Assembly: GCF_015234275.1 (NCBI RefSeq)
Contig: NZ_JADGII010000002.1
Length of the DNA stretch: 64,000 nucleotides
From: Prosthecochloris ethylica
GTDB taxonomy: Bacteria; Bacteroidota; Chlorobiia; Chlorobiales; Chlorobiaceae
Strand: one strand, 5' to 3'
Every line of letters starts with the position of its first letter. Positions within the stretch are counted from its first letter, which is position 1. Position numbers and translations under genes: made by a program. The notes below the pieces were generated by a model. The model was not told where the DNA came from, made no database searches, and saw only the letters and a program-made list of their open reading frames with translations. Positions 26,390-34,754 of this stretch are shown here, one piece after another.

Positions 26390-27621
26390 CAGATCTCCTT
26401 TGGCGGGGTGAACGAACATCGGGAATCAGGTGCATGAATCGTTTTGAACGATCCATAGGCAGCCCCGGGGCACTCCCCTCTGCAGCGGTTCAGGTAACCG
26501 CACTCGTTGCATTTGGTGCTGTCGAGCTTTCGCCCGGACCGCAGCTCCGTCCAGGTGTCCGGATGGTTCCATAGCCCATGCAGACCCTGGCGGAAGACAT
26601 TTCCTGCGTTGAATGCAGGATAGAGCAGAAAGGGGCAGGGGTACAGGTCTCCCCTGCTGTCGACCACTGCCTTTGCGGTTCCGGCAAGGCAGCGCATTCT
26701 CGGGAAATGGTTCGTCGTATCCGGCTCGATCAATTCGCGGATTTCAGGCTGGGCGTACGGTACAAGCAGCACATTGTTCCTGATTCTGGTTCCGGGATAC
26801 CGTTCCGAAAGCAGCTGCAGGTTCATCGATATCCTCAGAAGCCGGCCGCTGTCAGGAAGCGGAACATCTTCTCCCCTTCCTACCGGACAGTTCACCGTAA
26901 ATGAAATCACCTCCACTCCCAGCCGGCGCACAAAATGATAGACATCGTACACCTTGTCGATGTTGTAATGGGTGATGACCATATTCGCCTTGACAGGAAC
27001 AGAGGTTTCGAGCAGCCTGCTGATGTTGGATACAACAGCGGAAAAAACGTCGGCTTTTCGCTGTGCGTTATGAGACTCTGCATCATCACCATCGAGAGAT
27101 ATCTGGATCAGGTCGGTATTCGGGTCCAGCAGGCGTTCGAGACGTCCGATATCGAGCGGCAGTGACGCATTGGTGAGAATGGTAAGAAACAGCCCCCGCT
27201 GCTTGATTTTTGCAATGATGTCATAGATATCGCTGCGCATGAACGGTTCACCGCCGGACAAGACCACGGTCAGAACTTTCGCACTGGCCATTTCATCAAT
27301 AAATTCGAGTGCCTGACGGGTGGAGACGTCGTCACTTCCCGTATTCGATGCATCGAGCACGGCATCCGATGCGCAGTGGATACAGCTGCAGTTGCACCTG
27401 CTGGTAATATCCCAGTTGATCCACGTCGGGCTCTCGAGACACTCGATGTCACTGACCAGTGCGAGATGATTGAAAAAATCGACCAGGTCGCCGCTGTCAA
27501 TCTCCCCCGCGCCGGGAAGACGCAGGCGGCTTGTCTTCAGGGTTTTGATCGTACGGATGAACAGCTCGTGTTCTTCCTCGGTGAACGGGGCGGTACTTCG
27601 ATCGTCAAGTAACGAGAGCAT
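26389..27621 (-). CDS. Radical SAM/SPASM domain protein
   Basis: A 410-residue enzyme with radical SAM cluster motif SRCNCSCIHC (Cys 76, 80, 83), the SAM-binding VVLSGGEPFMRSD and the LISLDG-like strand IQISLDGDD. The C-terminal SPASM cysteine cluster includes CNECGYLNRCRGECPG. About 65 residues precede the barrel. SPASM proteins commonly modify ribosomal peptides. It is translationally coupled on both sides (TGATG at 27621 and at 26389) and is directly followed by the PqqD-like gene, the usual partner of peptide-modifying radical SAM enzymes. The substrate is unknown. Confidence 0.88.
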   Translation of the reverse strand: MLSLLDDRSTAPFTEEEHELFIRTIKTLKTSRLRLPGAGEIDSGDLVDFFNHLALVSDIECLESPTWINWDITSRCNCSCIHCASDAVLDASNTGSDDVSTRQALEFIDEMASAKVLTVVLSGGEPFMRSDIYDIIAKIKQRGLFLTILTNASLPLDIGRLERLLDPNTDLIQISLDGDDAESHNAQRKADVFSAVVSNISRLLETSVPVKANMVITHYNIDKVYDVYHFVRRLGVEVISFTVNCPVGRGEDVPLPDSGRLLRISMNLQLLSERYPGTRIRNNVLLVPYAQPEIRELIEPDTTNHFPRMRCLAGTAKAVVDSRGDLYPCPFLLYPAFNAGNVFRQGLHGLWNHPDTWTELRSGRKLDSTKCNECGYLNRCRGECPGAAYGSFKTIHAPDSRCSFTPPKEI

Positions 27622-28721
27622 CAGTAGAATTCAGGAGTGTTTGAAACAAGACGGGGTTTGGTTTCGCACGTGCGACAGGGGCCCGCAGAAAAATTTCGTG
27701 CCGCATGGCAGGCAAGGCATGCGATACAGTCACGATGTCGCCCCGAAGCGGCGTCGGTGCGGAATTGACGGTAACGCGGTGACTGCCAGATCCTGGAGAA
27801 AGAGCCGGAACGCAGGTTTCCGAGCGCATTTTCCGGTGTATCCTTGAAGCCGCCCTTGGCCGGAATACAGCCGAACACATCGCCGAACGGCCCCACGGTA
27901 CTGTGTGCAAAAGGGATAAAACAGCGTGTATGACGGATAAACGCATACGGTACATGGTCGATAACCTGTGAAATCCCCCGTTCATCCAGTATGGCTGTCG
28001 TGCGCTGCATGATGCCGGGAAGAAGAACGCACTGTTCACGGGAAAATGCATAGACCGGGTCATTCGAATACACCAGGTGAAAGTGAAAAAAATCGATGCC
28101 CGCACGAGCAACCAGGTCCGCGATATCGGGTACGTGGTGCATGTTCTGAGGCGTAATCGTTACGTTGATGCCGATTCGGCCGCTGCCGGCAATCGACGAA
28201 CACAGCCGTTCGATACCGCCGAGAATGGTTGTATACATATCCTTTCGGCCGACAGACTGGTCGAAAGATTCCGGCGACCATCCGTCCCACGACAGCACGA
28301 CCCGAACATTCTCGAGGTTCCCGATCATACGGGCAGCCTTTTCGTCCACCAGTGTGCCGTTTGTCAGAAGCAGCACCTCGGGAATCTGTGCAGAACACGA
28401 TTGCAGAAGCTTTTTCCAGTCCGTTCTCACCATCGGTTCGCCGCCGGTCAGGACCACTTTTCTCGTTCCCGATGCCGCAAGCTCTTCCAGGAGTGCCTCA
28501 TACTCCTCGAGGCACAGTTCGCGTTCGCTGTCTGCATCCTGCTTCCAGTAGCTGCAGGTCGGGCATTTCAGGTTACACCGGCTGGTTACTATCAGAATGA
28601 CGGTCTCGGGACCCGGCGGCAATGCCGGCAGAGGCGCATTGCAGTGACTGCACACCTGCTCGATACAATCGTGAGGAACGGGATGGCTGGCAGCCGTGGA
28701 TGGCTGAAACTGTTCATTCAT
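27621..28721 (-). CDS. Radical SAM protein with terminal Cys clusters
   Basis: A 366-residue enzyme starting at the ATG at 28721, which overlaps the upstream stop by 4 nt (ATGA). An N-terminal CSHC knuckle precedes the radical SAM motif SRCNLKCPTC (Cys 49, 53, 56) and VVLTGGEPMVRTD. The C-terminal region has DCIACLACH and ends GPCRTC, suggesting extra Fe-S or zinc sites in place of a canonical SPASM. It is clearly a sister of the next upstream gene (same N-terminal CxxC, same F-x-x-GPCxxC ending), so the two arose by tandem duplication. The role is presumably modification of a shared substrate. Confidence 0.86.
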   Translation of the reverse strand: MNEQFQPSTAASHPVPHDCIEQVCSHCNAPLPALPPGPETVILIVTSRCNLKCPTCSYWKQDADSERELCLEEYEALLEELAASGTRKVVLTGGEPMVRTDWKKLLQSCSAQIPEVLLLTNGTLVDEKAARMIGNLENVRVVLSWDGWSPESFDQSVGRKDMYTTILGGIERLCSSIAGSGRIGINVTITPQNMHHVPDIADLVARAGIDFFHFHLVYSNDPVYAFSREQCVLLPGIMQRTTAILDERGISQVIDHVPYAFIRHTRCFIPFAHSTVGPFGDVFGCIPAKGGFKDTPENALGNLRSGSFSRIWQSPRYRQFRTDAASGRHRDCIACLACHAARNFSAGPCRTCETKPRLVSNTPEFY

Positions 28722-29770
28722 GACAATGATACCTGGTTGATGCACGAACCACAGGGTCCGTGAAGAAAATTCATGGTGTGGGCGGTGATATCAGGACAGG
28801 CAGTCTCGCAGAATGCATGTGACTTGAGCCGGGCCTTGTCTCTGAACGTCCGGTATGCCTCGGACGTCCAGCACGTCGCCAGGTCCCCGGCTCTCTCGTA
28901 GATGCCGAGAGGCGGGGCCTCGGAGACCTGAAAGCCGGTTTTTGCCAGGTTGCAGCCATAAATCCGGCCACGGGAATCGACGAACGAGAGAAACGAAGGC
29001 ACGTGGCATCCCGCAGTCTCAACCCTCGCATACGGACTGAGGTTGACGAGCTCCATGTGATGACGTTCTGCGCGTTTTCTGAGATGATTGGCCTGATGGA
29101 ACAGCCCGGCGAGCTCATGGTCCGACAATGCGTGGCTCTCTGCAGTGCAACGAGAATACACCGGAACAAGTTTATGGGACCGGATGCCCAGCCCGGCGAC
29201 TACATCGATGATGCGTTCCGCATGCGCCACGTTATCGCTGTTGATCACCGTATTGATACCGATATGGCCCGTATTGCCGAACGCCTCTCTGAGATGATCA
29301 ACCGCTGCAAGTACCCGCCTGAATGACCCCGGAAAACCCCTGATAGTATCATGCAGTTCCTCGGTATGTCCGTCGAGTGACAGCACCACTCTGCCGGAAG
29401 GATTAGCCGAGGCCAGTTGTTCTGCTTTTTTCCTGTCGATCAGGCTGCCGTTCGTACATAGTGCACACGTGGAGTCGATCCCCAGTGAACAGGTGTGACG
29501 GAACAGTTCCGTGATATCGTTTCGGAGCATCGGTTCACCACCGCTGAGAATGATACGATCACACCCCATGGCGGCAGCTTCGGAAATCAGCCCGAGTATG
29601 GTTTCCGTCGGCATTTCCATGGCTCGAGACAGGGAAGATCCGCCATAGCCGCAATGCCGGCAGCGGGAATTGCACCGTTCCGTGACCAGGATAACCAGGT
29701 GCCTGAGCTGCGGAGAATTCCTCTCTCTCTCGTGGCACTCTGTACAGATGCTGAGTCGTTGAGTCGTCAT
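28718..29770 (-). CDS. Radical SAM protein with terminal Cys clusters (paralogue)
   Basis: A 350-residue enzyme with N-terminal CTEC (Cys 9, 12), radical SAM motif ERCNSRCRHC (Cys 33, 37, 40), IILSGGEPMLRND and VVLSLDGHTEE. The C-terminal cysteines are CETACPD and a final GPCGSC. The layout matches its downstream neighbour, including a short YRTFRDKA-type segment before the last cysteines. It follows the Gfo/Idh gene by 6 nt. Such enzymes cleave SAM to a 5'-deoxyadenosyl radical; the substrate cannot be told from sequence. Confidence 0.86.
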   Translation of the reverse strand: MTTQRLSICTECHERERNSPQLRHLVILVTERCNSRCRHCGYGGSSLSRAMEMPTETILGLISEAAAMGCDRIILSGGEPMLRNDITELFRHTCSLGIDSTCALCTNGSLIDRKKAEQLASANPSGRVVLSLDGHTEELHDTIRGFPGSFRRVLAAVDHLREAFGNTGHIGINTVINSDNVAHAERIIDVVAGLGIRSHKLVPVYSRCTAESHALSDHELAGLFHQANHLRKRAERHHMELVNLSPYARVETAGCHVPSFLSFVDSRGRIYGCNLAKTGFQVSEAPPLGIYERAGDLATCWTSEAYRTFRDKARLKSHAFCETACPDITAHTMNFLHGPCGSCINQVSLS

Positions 29771-29776
29771 GGCGTC

Positions 29777-30847
29777 TTATGCGGTCAGTTCGTGGAAGGC
29801 GGTGTCGTGAGGCTGGCGGCAGACCTCCATAATCTCATGCAGCGTCTGGCTGACGAGGAGTCCCCGTCGAGGGTCGAGACGTCGGGGATCATGACTGCAC
29901 AACGCTTTACGCAGACAGGCCTCCATCGGGCTGTCGGGGAGCGTTTCTGTCAGAATCGTGCGGCCATCCTTTTCGACAGTCAGCGTCGAGCACAGGGCAG
30001 TGGCTCCGCTCGGAGGCAGCTCGAGCCTGCACGCCGTTCGGTCGGCAAGTCGAACTTCGACAGAGCGCCTGTTCAACGGTGAAAACAGGTGGGTCTCCAG
30101 CGTCGTCACGATCCCGTTCCGGTGACGCAGTACCGCCCTGCCTCCACCATGGGCCACGAGCGGAGCATGGTCCCGGAACGGCATGTCAAAGCTTTCTGCA
30201 TGACGCAGGCTCTGAATCGGACCGCCCAGAGCCAGTGCAATCGAGGCGAGATGAGGCCCCTCGATCAACCAGGCTTCCGGTGCGTTTCCGTCAGCAAAGC
30301 CTCTCTGCTGCAGGGAATCGTGCCGCCTGTCTTTGGTAAACACCACCCTGAGCCCGGAAACCGGAGCCGGGTTTTTCTCGAGAAAGGTTTTCAGCCTGCT
30401 GATTCCTGTCGAACAGCTGTAGGTATCCAGGTACCGCACCTCCGGATTGTCACACAGGGAAAGCAGCCGCTCTGCCTCATGCGGGGTCCAGCCGAGAGGT
30501 TTTTCGATCAGCACCTCCTGTGGAATCCTGATGTTCAGCGCCCGTTCAAGCAGAGTCGTATAGAGGCATGACGGAACACAGAGATCGATCACAACATGCC
30601 CTTTGCATGATGTCAGAGCTTCATCGATATTCCGACAGATCATGGCTCCGGGATACAGCGCCGCCGCCTGACGGCGACGGAGCGGGACGGGATCGACAAT
30701 AGCGGCAATCCTGCACCGGTCTCTCATCGTGCGGAAAAACGATGCATGCAGCTGCCCGGCAACGCCAAACCCCGCAAGAACTATATTCAAAGCATCTCCC
30801 GCGTTACCGGTATGACGGCTCGGCCCTGCGTCTGGTGCTGCGCTCAT
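29777..30847 (-). CDS. Gfo/Idh/MocA family oxidoreductase
   Basis: A 356-residue NAD(P)-dependent enzyme. The N-terminal Rossmann motif is NIVLAGFGVAGQLHASFF, and the catalytic-region E-K-P motif is VLIEKPLGW (about residue 115). A GFO/IDH C-terminal domain follows. The family oxidises or reduces sugars, inositols and related carbonyl compounds; biliverdin-reductase-like members also exist. The start ATG at 30847 overlaps the stop of the 277-residue gene (TGATG), so the protein is made with the radical SAM operon. Its presence suggests that the pathway product includes a reduced carbonyl or sugar-like step (inference). Confidence 0.85.
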   Translation of the reverse strand: MSAAPDAGPSRHTGNAGDALNIVLAGFGVAGQLHASFFRTMRDRCRIAAIVDPVPLRRRQAAALYPGAMICRNIDEALTSCKGHVVIDLCVPSCLYTTLLERALNIRIPQEVLIEKPLGWTPHEAERLLSLCDNPEVRYLDTYSCSTGISRLKTFLEKNPAPVSGLRVVFTKDRRHDSLQQRGFADGNAPEAWLIEGPHLASIALALGGPIQSLRHAESFDMPFRDHAPLVAHGGGRAVLRHRNGIVTTLETHLFSPLNRRSVEVRLADRTACRLELPPSGATALCSTLTVEKDGRTILTETLPDSPMEACLRKALCSHDPRRLDPRRGLLVSQTLHEIMEVCRQPHDTAFHELTA

Positions 30848-31680
30848 CACCCGGCCCGGCATGCATCGAGAGTGACATTGAGCACCTTCAGATCCTCTTC
30901 GGTCAGCTCTTTTTTGAGTCCGGACCCGATGTTCAGCTCTTCGACCACCTGGTAAGGCTTTGCAAGGTCCTTTGCCGCCTGCTCGATGGCGCTGACGTCA
31001 GGTTTGTCAGCAAGCACGGCATCGAGCACGAATTCACAGAAGCGCGCGGGATTGTCTACGATCTCCTCGGCGGCAGTAGGGCTGTAGCCATGTTTCTGCA
31101 AAGCTTTTTTCGCCCCGCTGTCATCGCTTTTCTCCAGGGAGGTCATCATGTCGACAAACGCATCCGTCGTCCTGTCCGTATCTCGTTCATTGCGGTTGCT
31201 TCGCGACCAGAACAGGGTGTTCGACATCCTTCGCGCCATTGCCGGGTAGAGAATGCCTTTCAGGTACGGACCGGTCGAGCGTTCGTCCAGCCGTGATCCC
31301 CTGCGGGCAACCTGTTGCAGGAGTTTGAGGTCGGGAACACCTGCCAGTCTCATCGATGCATGAATTGTCACCAGCGCAAGGCGGACTTTATCTCGAAGCA
31401 GCGCCCTGAAGTCTTTTTCGGTAAACCCGGCATCGACGGCAAGCCTGACGGCGGCATCCGTTTCCCCCTCGTCGAGATGATCGAGAATCCGCGGCCAGGC
31501 TTCCTTGATTTTCAGCCTGACATCGAATCCCACAGGGTGGACCGGTGAACGCTGCAGAGATTTGAGCCGCGATTCAGGCGTTAACCTCACGGCATGTTCC
31601 CGAACAGCTTCACCGATAAAGCGCCTGACTTTATCCTTGAAATAGAGGTTCAGGATCTGGTCGGAATAAACGTCTCCCAT
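30847..31680 (-). CDS. Unrecognised 277-residue protein of the radical SAM operon
   Basis: I do not recognise this family. The 277-residue protein is mostly helical and highly charged, with no signal peptide or membrane segment and only two cysteines (about 215 and 274). A segment around residues 72-100 (TDAAVRLAVDAGFTEKDFRA) loosely recalls the helical part of Nif11-type leaders. The C-terminal 40 residues (ELNIGSGLKKELTEEDLKVL) could be a tail, but no double-glycine-plus-core pattern is clear. It has the best ribosome-binding site of the operon (AAGGAGGGTAACACT), so it may be made in larger amounts than its neighbours. It could be a substrate, chaperone or scaffold. Confidence 0.8.
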   Translation of the reverse strand: MGDVYSDQILNLYFKDKVRRFIGEAVREHAVRLTPESRLKSLQRSPVHPVGFDVRLKIKEAWPRILDHLDEGETDAAVRLAVDAGFTEKDFRALLRDKVRLALVTIHASMRLAGVPDLKLLQQVARRGSRLDERSTGPYLKGILYPAMARRMSNTLFWSRSNRNERDTDRTTDAFVDMMTSLEKSDDSGAKKALQKHGYSPTAAEEIVDNPARFCEFVLDAVLADKPDVSAIEQAAKDLAKPYQVVEELNIGSGLKKELTEEDLKVLNVTLDACRAG

Positions 31681-31684
31681 AGTG

Positions 31685-32713
31685 TTACCCTCCTTGAGGC
31701 ATGATTGCCTTGTTTTGATGATGTAAAAATGGAGATAGATCTCCCGACGTCGACAACTGCAGGTACTCGTAGAGGCTGCTCCGACGAACAGGAGCATGGC
31801 AGGTGCTGCAGAAATCCAGGGAACGCCTGTGGCCGCGTTCGAGAACGTCACGATACCGTTGCGAGGAACGGATATCGGCAATGCTCCCGCTGAAGGCGTT
31901 ACCGAATGAGAAGCCGGAATCAGCCCGGAACCCTCCTGCAGCGTTCATGCATGGAAAACACTCTCCCTGTGGATTGATCACCATGCCGGTCAGAACTTCG
32001 TAGCAGCCGGGAGGTGAAACATTCGAAGGAAAGCGAAAATCAAGCACTTTCACTCCTGATGCCTCGGCGAACGCCCTGTCGCATTCTGCCTGTGACAGGT
32101 CCTCCAGGTGACGCGGACAGTTCCCCTTCTCTGCGCTCCAGAGAGGATTGATGGTCACCTGTTCCACACCAGTGCGTGCGGCAAAAGCGATCAACGGCCT
32201 GAAATCCGTCAGGACATCACGGCATGTAGCATTGAACGCAAAACGAGCAGCTGTATCACGGTGTGCATGCACCTCGGCGAGAAAGCGCTCGATCCGGGCA
32301 AAAGCACCCGGAACATCAGTGATGGCATCATGGTGGGCGGCGTCTGCCGAGTGAACCGAAATTGTCCACTGCAGTGATGGAATGCCGAAAAGGGCGGGAT
32401 CGCAGCTGTCGAGCAGGATGCCGTTGGTACAGATAATGACCCGCTTCATGATCGATGCTGCATATTCCGTTATCCTGGTGACCCCGGGGTGAAGCAGCGG
32501 TTCGCCGCCGCTGATCACGACGCGCCTGGCCCCGGCCCGATGAAGCTGCGCGATGGCCGATATCCAGGGTTCTGCCGGGTGTTCGACCGATGCTCTCTCA
32601 AGCCGGGCACATTCACAGAAGCTGCAGGTGGCGTTGCAGCGATTTGTCAGGAGAACCATTGCATGGGTCAGCGGAGCCTTGCTGCAGGAGAGATGTCCCG
32701 GGATCTCAGACAT
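31685..32713 (-). CDS. Radical SAM protein
   Basis: A 342-residue enzyme with radical SAM motif NRCNATCSFC (Cys 26, 30, 33), VVISGGEPLLHPG and IICTNGILLDSCD. C-terminal cysteines include GECFPCMNAAGG and DFCSTCHAPV, a twitch/SPASM-like auxiliary cluster site. It overlaps the upstream cupin gene by 8 nt and lies 4 nt before the 277-residue gene. It is more distant from the other three enzymes of the operon than the two paralogues are from each other. Confidence 0.86.
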   Translation of the reverse strand: MSEIPGHLSCSKAPLTHAMVLLTNRCNATCSFCECARLERASVEHPAEPWISAIAQLHRAGARRVVISGGEPLLHPGVTRITEYAASIMKRVIICTNGILLDSCDPALFGIPSLQWTISVHSADAAHHDAITDVPGAFARIERFLAEVHAHRDTAARFAFNATCRDVLTDFRPLIAFAARTGVEQVTINPLWSAEKGNCPRHLEDLSQAECDRAFAEASGVKVLDFRFPSNVSPPGCYEVLTGMVINPQGECFPCMNAAGGFRADSGFSFGNAFSGSIADIRSSQRYRDVLERGHRRSLDFCSTCHAPVRRSSLYEYLQLSTSGDLSPFLHHQNKAIMPQGG

Positions 32714-33068
32714 AGTGGATATCCCCGTCTTCGCTGCCCGGGGGTGACATCACCACGTAGACGTCCATCGTTTCGTCCGTACCGGCCCTGTGAACGATCC
32801 CCGGAGGAATTTCGATCACATCCCCCTCGCTGACCGCACAGCGCTGTCCGTCAAGCTCGAGATAGCCCCTGCCGTGCTTGATGATGTAGAGCTCCCATGA
32901 TGTTTTGTGGAAATGGGGGCGGGCACCGGCTATGCAAACTTCCGACACGGCAAACCGGTACCCGCTCTCTTCTTTCAGCAGTGGAATGCGTTTTCCGCAA
33001 CTGCCCTGCTCTTCAGTGCGAACCGATGAGCTGAAACGGGCACAAACCTGGCGTGCGGGACTCGGCAT
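32706..33068 (-). CDS. Cupin-fold protein
   Basis: A 120-residue single-domain cupin. Motif 1 is HFHKTSWELYIIKHGRGYLE (His, His, Glu metal ligands around residues 52-60), and motif 2 is EGDVIEIPPGIVHRAG (third His about residue 94). Such small cupins can act as isomerases, epimerases or dioxygenases. It is the first gene of the eight-gene radical SAM operon, overlapping the next gene by 8 nt. A possible promoter (TTGAAC ... TATAAA with short spacing) lies upstream, but it may also be read from the methyltransferase gene 52 nt away. Confidence 0.85.
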   Translation of the reverse strand: MPSPARQVCARFSSSVRTEEQGSCGKRIPLLKEESGYRFAVSEVCIAGARPHFHKTSWELYIIKHGRGYLELDGQRCAVSEGDVIEIPPGIVHRAGTDETMDVYVVMSPPGSEDGDIHYV

Positions 33069-33120
33069 AGGGCTTGGGAAATGCTGTGGTTATCTTGTTA
33101 TGTGTAATTTATACAATAAT

Positions 33121-33762
33121 TTATTCCGGTTCAACCTTTTTGCTTTTTTTCGCTTTGATGCCGACAAATCCACCATCTCCATATCCGTCACGGATGGTTT
33201 CCGCAGAAGAGCCGGGGATCAGGGTCTGCCTCACCGCCGCAACCTCGAAACCCGCATGCTGAAGCAGGTGCAGCACGTCCCGGGCACTGTAGAACAGTGC
33301 CTCACGGTAAAACCGGCTGTTCTGCTGCCTTGCGAGATACTCCTTGCCGAGCCGGCTCTCCCGGTCGACGAATCCGACAATCAGGCATCCTTCGGGTTTG
33401 AGAACACGCCAGGCTTCGGACAGCGCCTGGCGTGTATCGTCCACAAAACAGATCGCGGTCACCATCAGTACAAGATCGAACCGTTCATCGCTGAACGGCA
33501 GCTGTTCAGCCACGCCATCGTGAACGTCAATACCCAGCCCTGCAGCCCGCGCCGCCATAGGTGCAGACGGTTCCACCCCGGTCGATATTGCCAGCGGCCC
33601 GGCAAACTTTCCCGACCCGACTCCAACCTCGAGTGCCTCGACGTGACCCGGCGGCATCAATTGCCGAATCAGCTTCAGTTCTGCGTCAAACTCTTCAGCG
33701 TGACGCTCAAACCATGAATCATACGCGGCACTGTATCGATCAAACGGTTCTGTTTTCGGCAT
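33121..33762 (-). CDS. Class I SAM-dependent methyltransferase
   Basis: A 213-residue methyltransferase of the UbiE/Methyltransf_11 type with motif I VEALEVGVGSGKFAGPL, acidic loop motif PSAPMAARAAGLGIDVHDG, motif II FDLVLMVTAICFVDD and motif III VLKPEGCLIVGFVDRESR. The start at 33762 is chosen; an ATG at 33816 would add 18 residues and run into the divergent UPF0282 gene region. It is probably part of the radical SAM pathway because it lies 52 nt upstream of the cupin gene on the same strand. The methyl acceptor is unknown. Confidence 0.83.
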   Translation of the reverse strand: MPKTEPFDRYSAAYDSWFERHAEEFDAELKLIRQLMPPGHVEALEVGVGSGKFAGPLAISTGVEPSAPMAARAAGLGIDVHDGVAEQLPFSDERFDLVLMVTAICFVDDTRQALSEAWRVLKPEGCLIVGFVDRESRLGKEYLARQQNSRFYREALFYSARDVLHLLQHAGFEVAAVRQTLIPGSSAETIRDGYGDGGFVGIKAKKSKKVEPE

Positions 33763-33833
33763 ACCAGTTCGGATTTTTTTATAAAATGCAGCAGATTCGT
33801 CAATTTTCCAGTACATATCTGCCTCAATCGCTT

Positions 33834-34754
33834 ATGCATATCGAAATCATCGGAACAGAATCACTCGGGGTTCGCGGTATGTGCTGTCTTGTCACCAGCG
33901 GCGAACGGCATATCCTCATCGATCCCGGGGTTTCCCTCGGCTACCGTCGCCACGGGCTTCTGCCCCACCCCGTTCAGGTCATGGAAGGCCGGAGGGTGCG
34001 CAAGAGGATTCAGGAGGCCCTGGAGTATGCCACCGATATCGTTTTCAGCCATTATCATGGCGATCACGTCCCCCTGAACAACGCAAACCCCTACCAGCTG
34101 TCCTTCATGGAACTGCCTGCCACGGTGCCCTCAGCCCGGTACTGGGGTGCTGCGCCAGATGATCTTTCCGAAAAGATGATGCATCGATATCAGGATCTGC
34201 ATGAGCTGCTGGGAGAGCAGCTGCACTCAGGCTCCGGAAGAAGTGCGGGCCCGCTCACGTTTTCCCCGCCGGTTGTGCATGGCGATCCGATCGATCATGC
34301 AGGAAGCGTCATGATGACCAGGGTAGAACTCGACGGTGTCGTGTTCGCTCATGGGTCCGACATTCAGCTCCTCGATGAACGCGCGATCGATATCCTTATC
34401 GACTGGGAGCCTGATATCCTGTTTGCCGCAGGGCCGCCTCTCTATCTCGACCGGTTGCATACCGGTCAACTCGAAACCGCGAGGCACAATGCATGGAGGC
34501 TGTTGAACCATGTCGATACCGTCATTCTCGATCACCATCTGATGCGGAGCTGTGAGGGGGTGTCCTGGCTGGAGAGCCTCATACAAGAAACCGGCAGAAC
34601 CGTTTACTGCGGCGCCGCTTTCCTGCACCGGCCGAAGCGTCTCCTGGAAGCAGAGCGGGAAGAGCTGTACCGGAAATATCCTGTCGCAGAAGGATGGCAC
34701 GAAAACTACGCTCGACAAGTCATGCTGGAGCGCGCTGTGCAGACAGCTCACTGA
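33834..34754 (+). CDS. UPF0282-type metallo-beta-lactamase fold protein
   Basis: A protein of about 306 residues with metallo-beta-lactamase metal motif FSHYHGDH (about residues 67-74) and the N-terminal pattern TESLGVRGM...ILIDPGVSLGYRRHGLLPHP. I recognise this as the UPF0282 family, known mainly from archaea. A later FAHGSDIQLL and a final ILDHHLMR provide further ligands. The function is unknown; an RNase- or phosphodiesterase-like hydrolase is possible. The start could also be the ATG at 33786, 16 residues upstream; neither has a good ribosome-binding site. It is divergent from the methyltransferase gene and probably shares its control region. Confidence 0.78.
   Translation: MHIEIIGTESLGVRGMCCLVTSGERHILIDPGVSLGYRRHGLLPHPVQVMEGRRVRKRIQEALEYATDIVFSHYHGDHVPLNNANPYQLSFMELPATVPSARYWGAAPDDLSEKMMHRYQDLHELLGEQLHSGSGRSAGPLTFSPPVVHGDPIDHAGSVMMTRVELDGVVFAHGSDIQLLDERAIDILIDWEPDILFAAGPPLYLDRLHTGQLETARHNAWRLLNHVDTVILDHHLMRSCEGVSWLESLIQETGRTVYCGAAFLHRPKRLLEAEREELYRKYPVAEGWHENYARQVMLERAVQTAH

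Noticed and set aside
30847..31680. Calling the 277-residue protein a Nif11 precursor because of the AVDAGFTEKDF segment
   Set aside because: The similarity is a short helical pattern, the length is too great, and no GG site or core region is visible.
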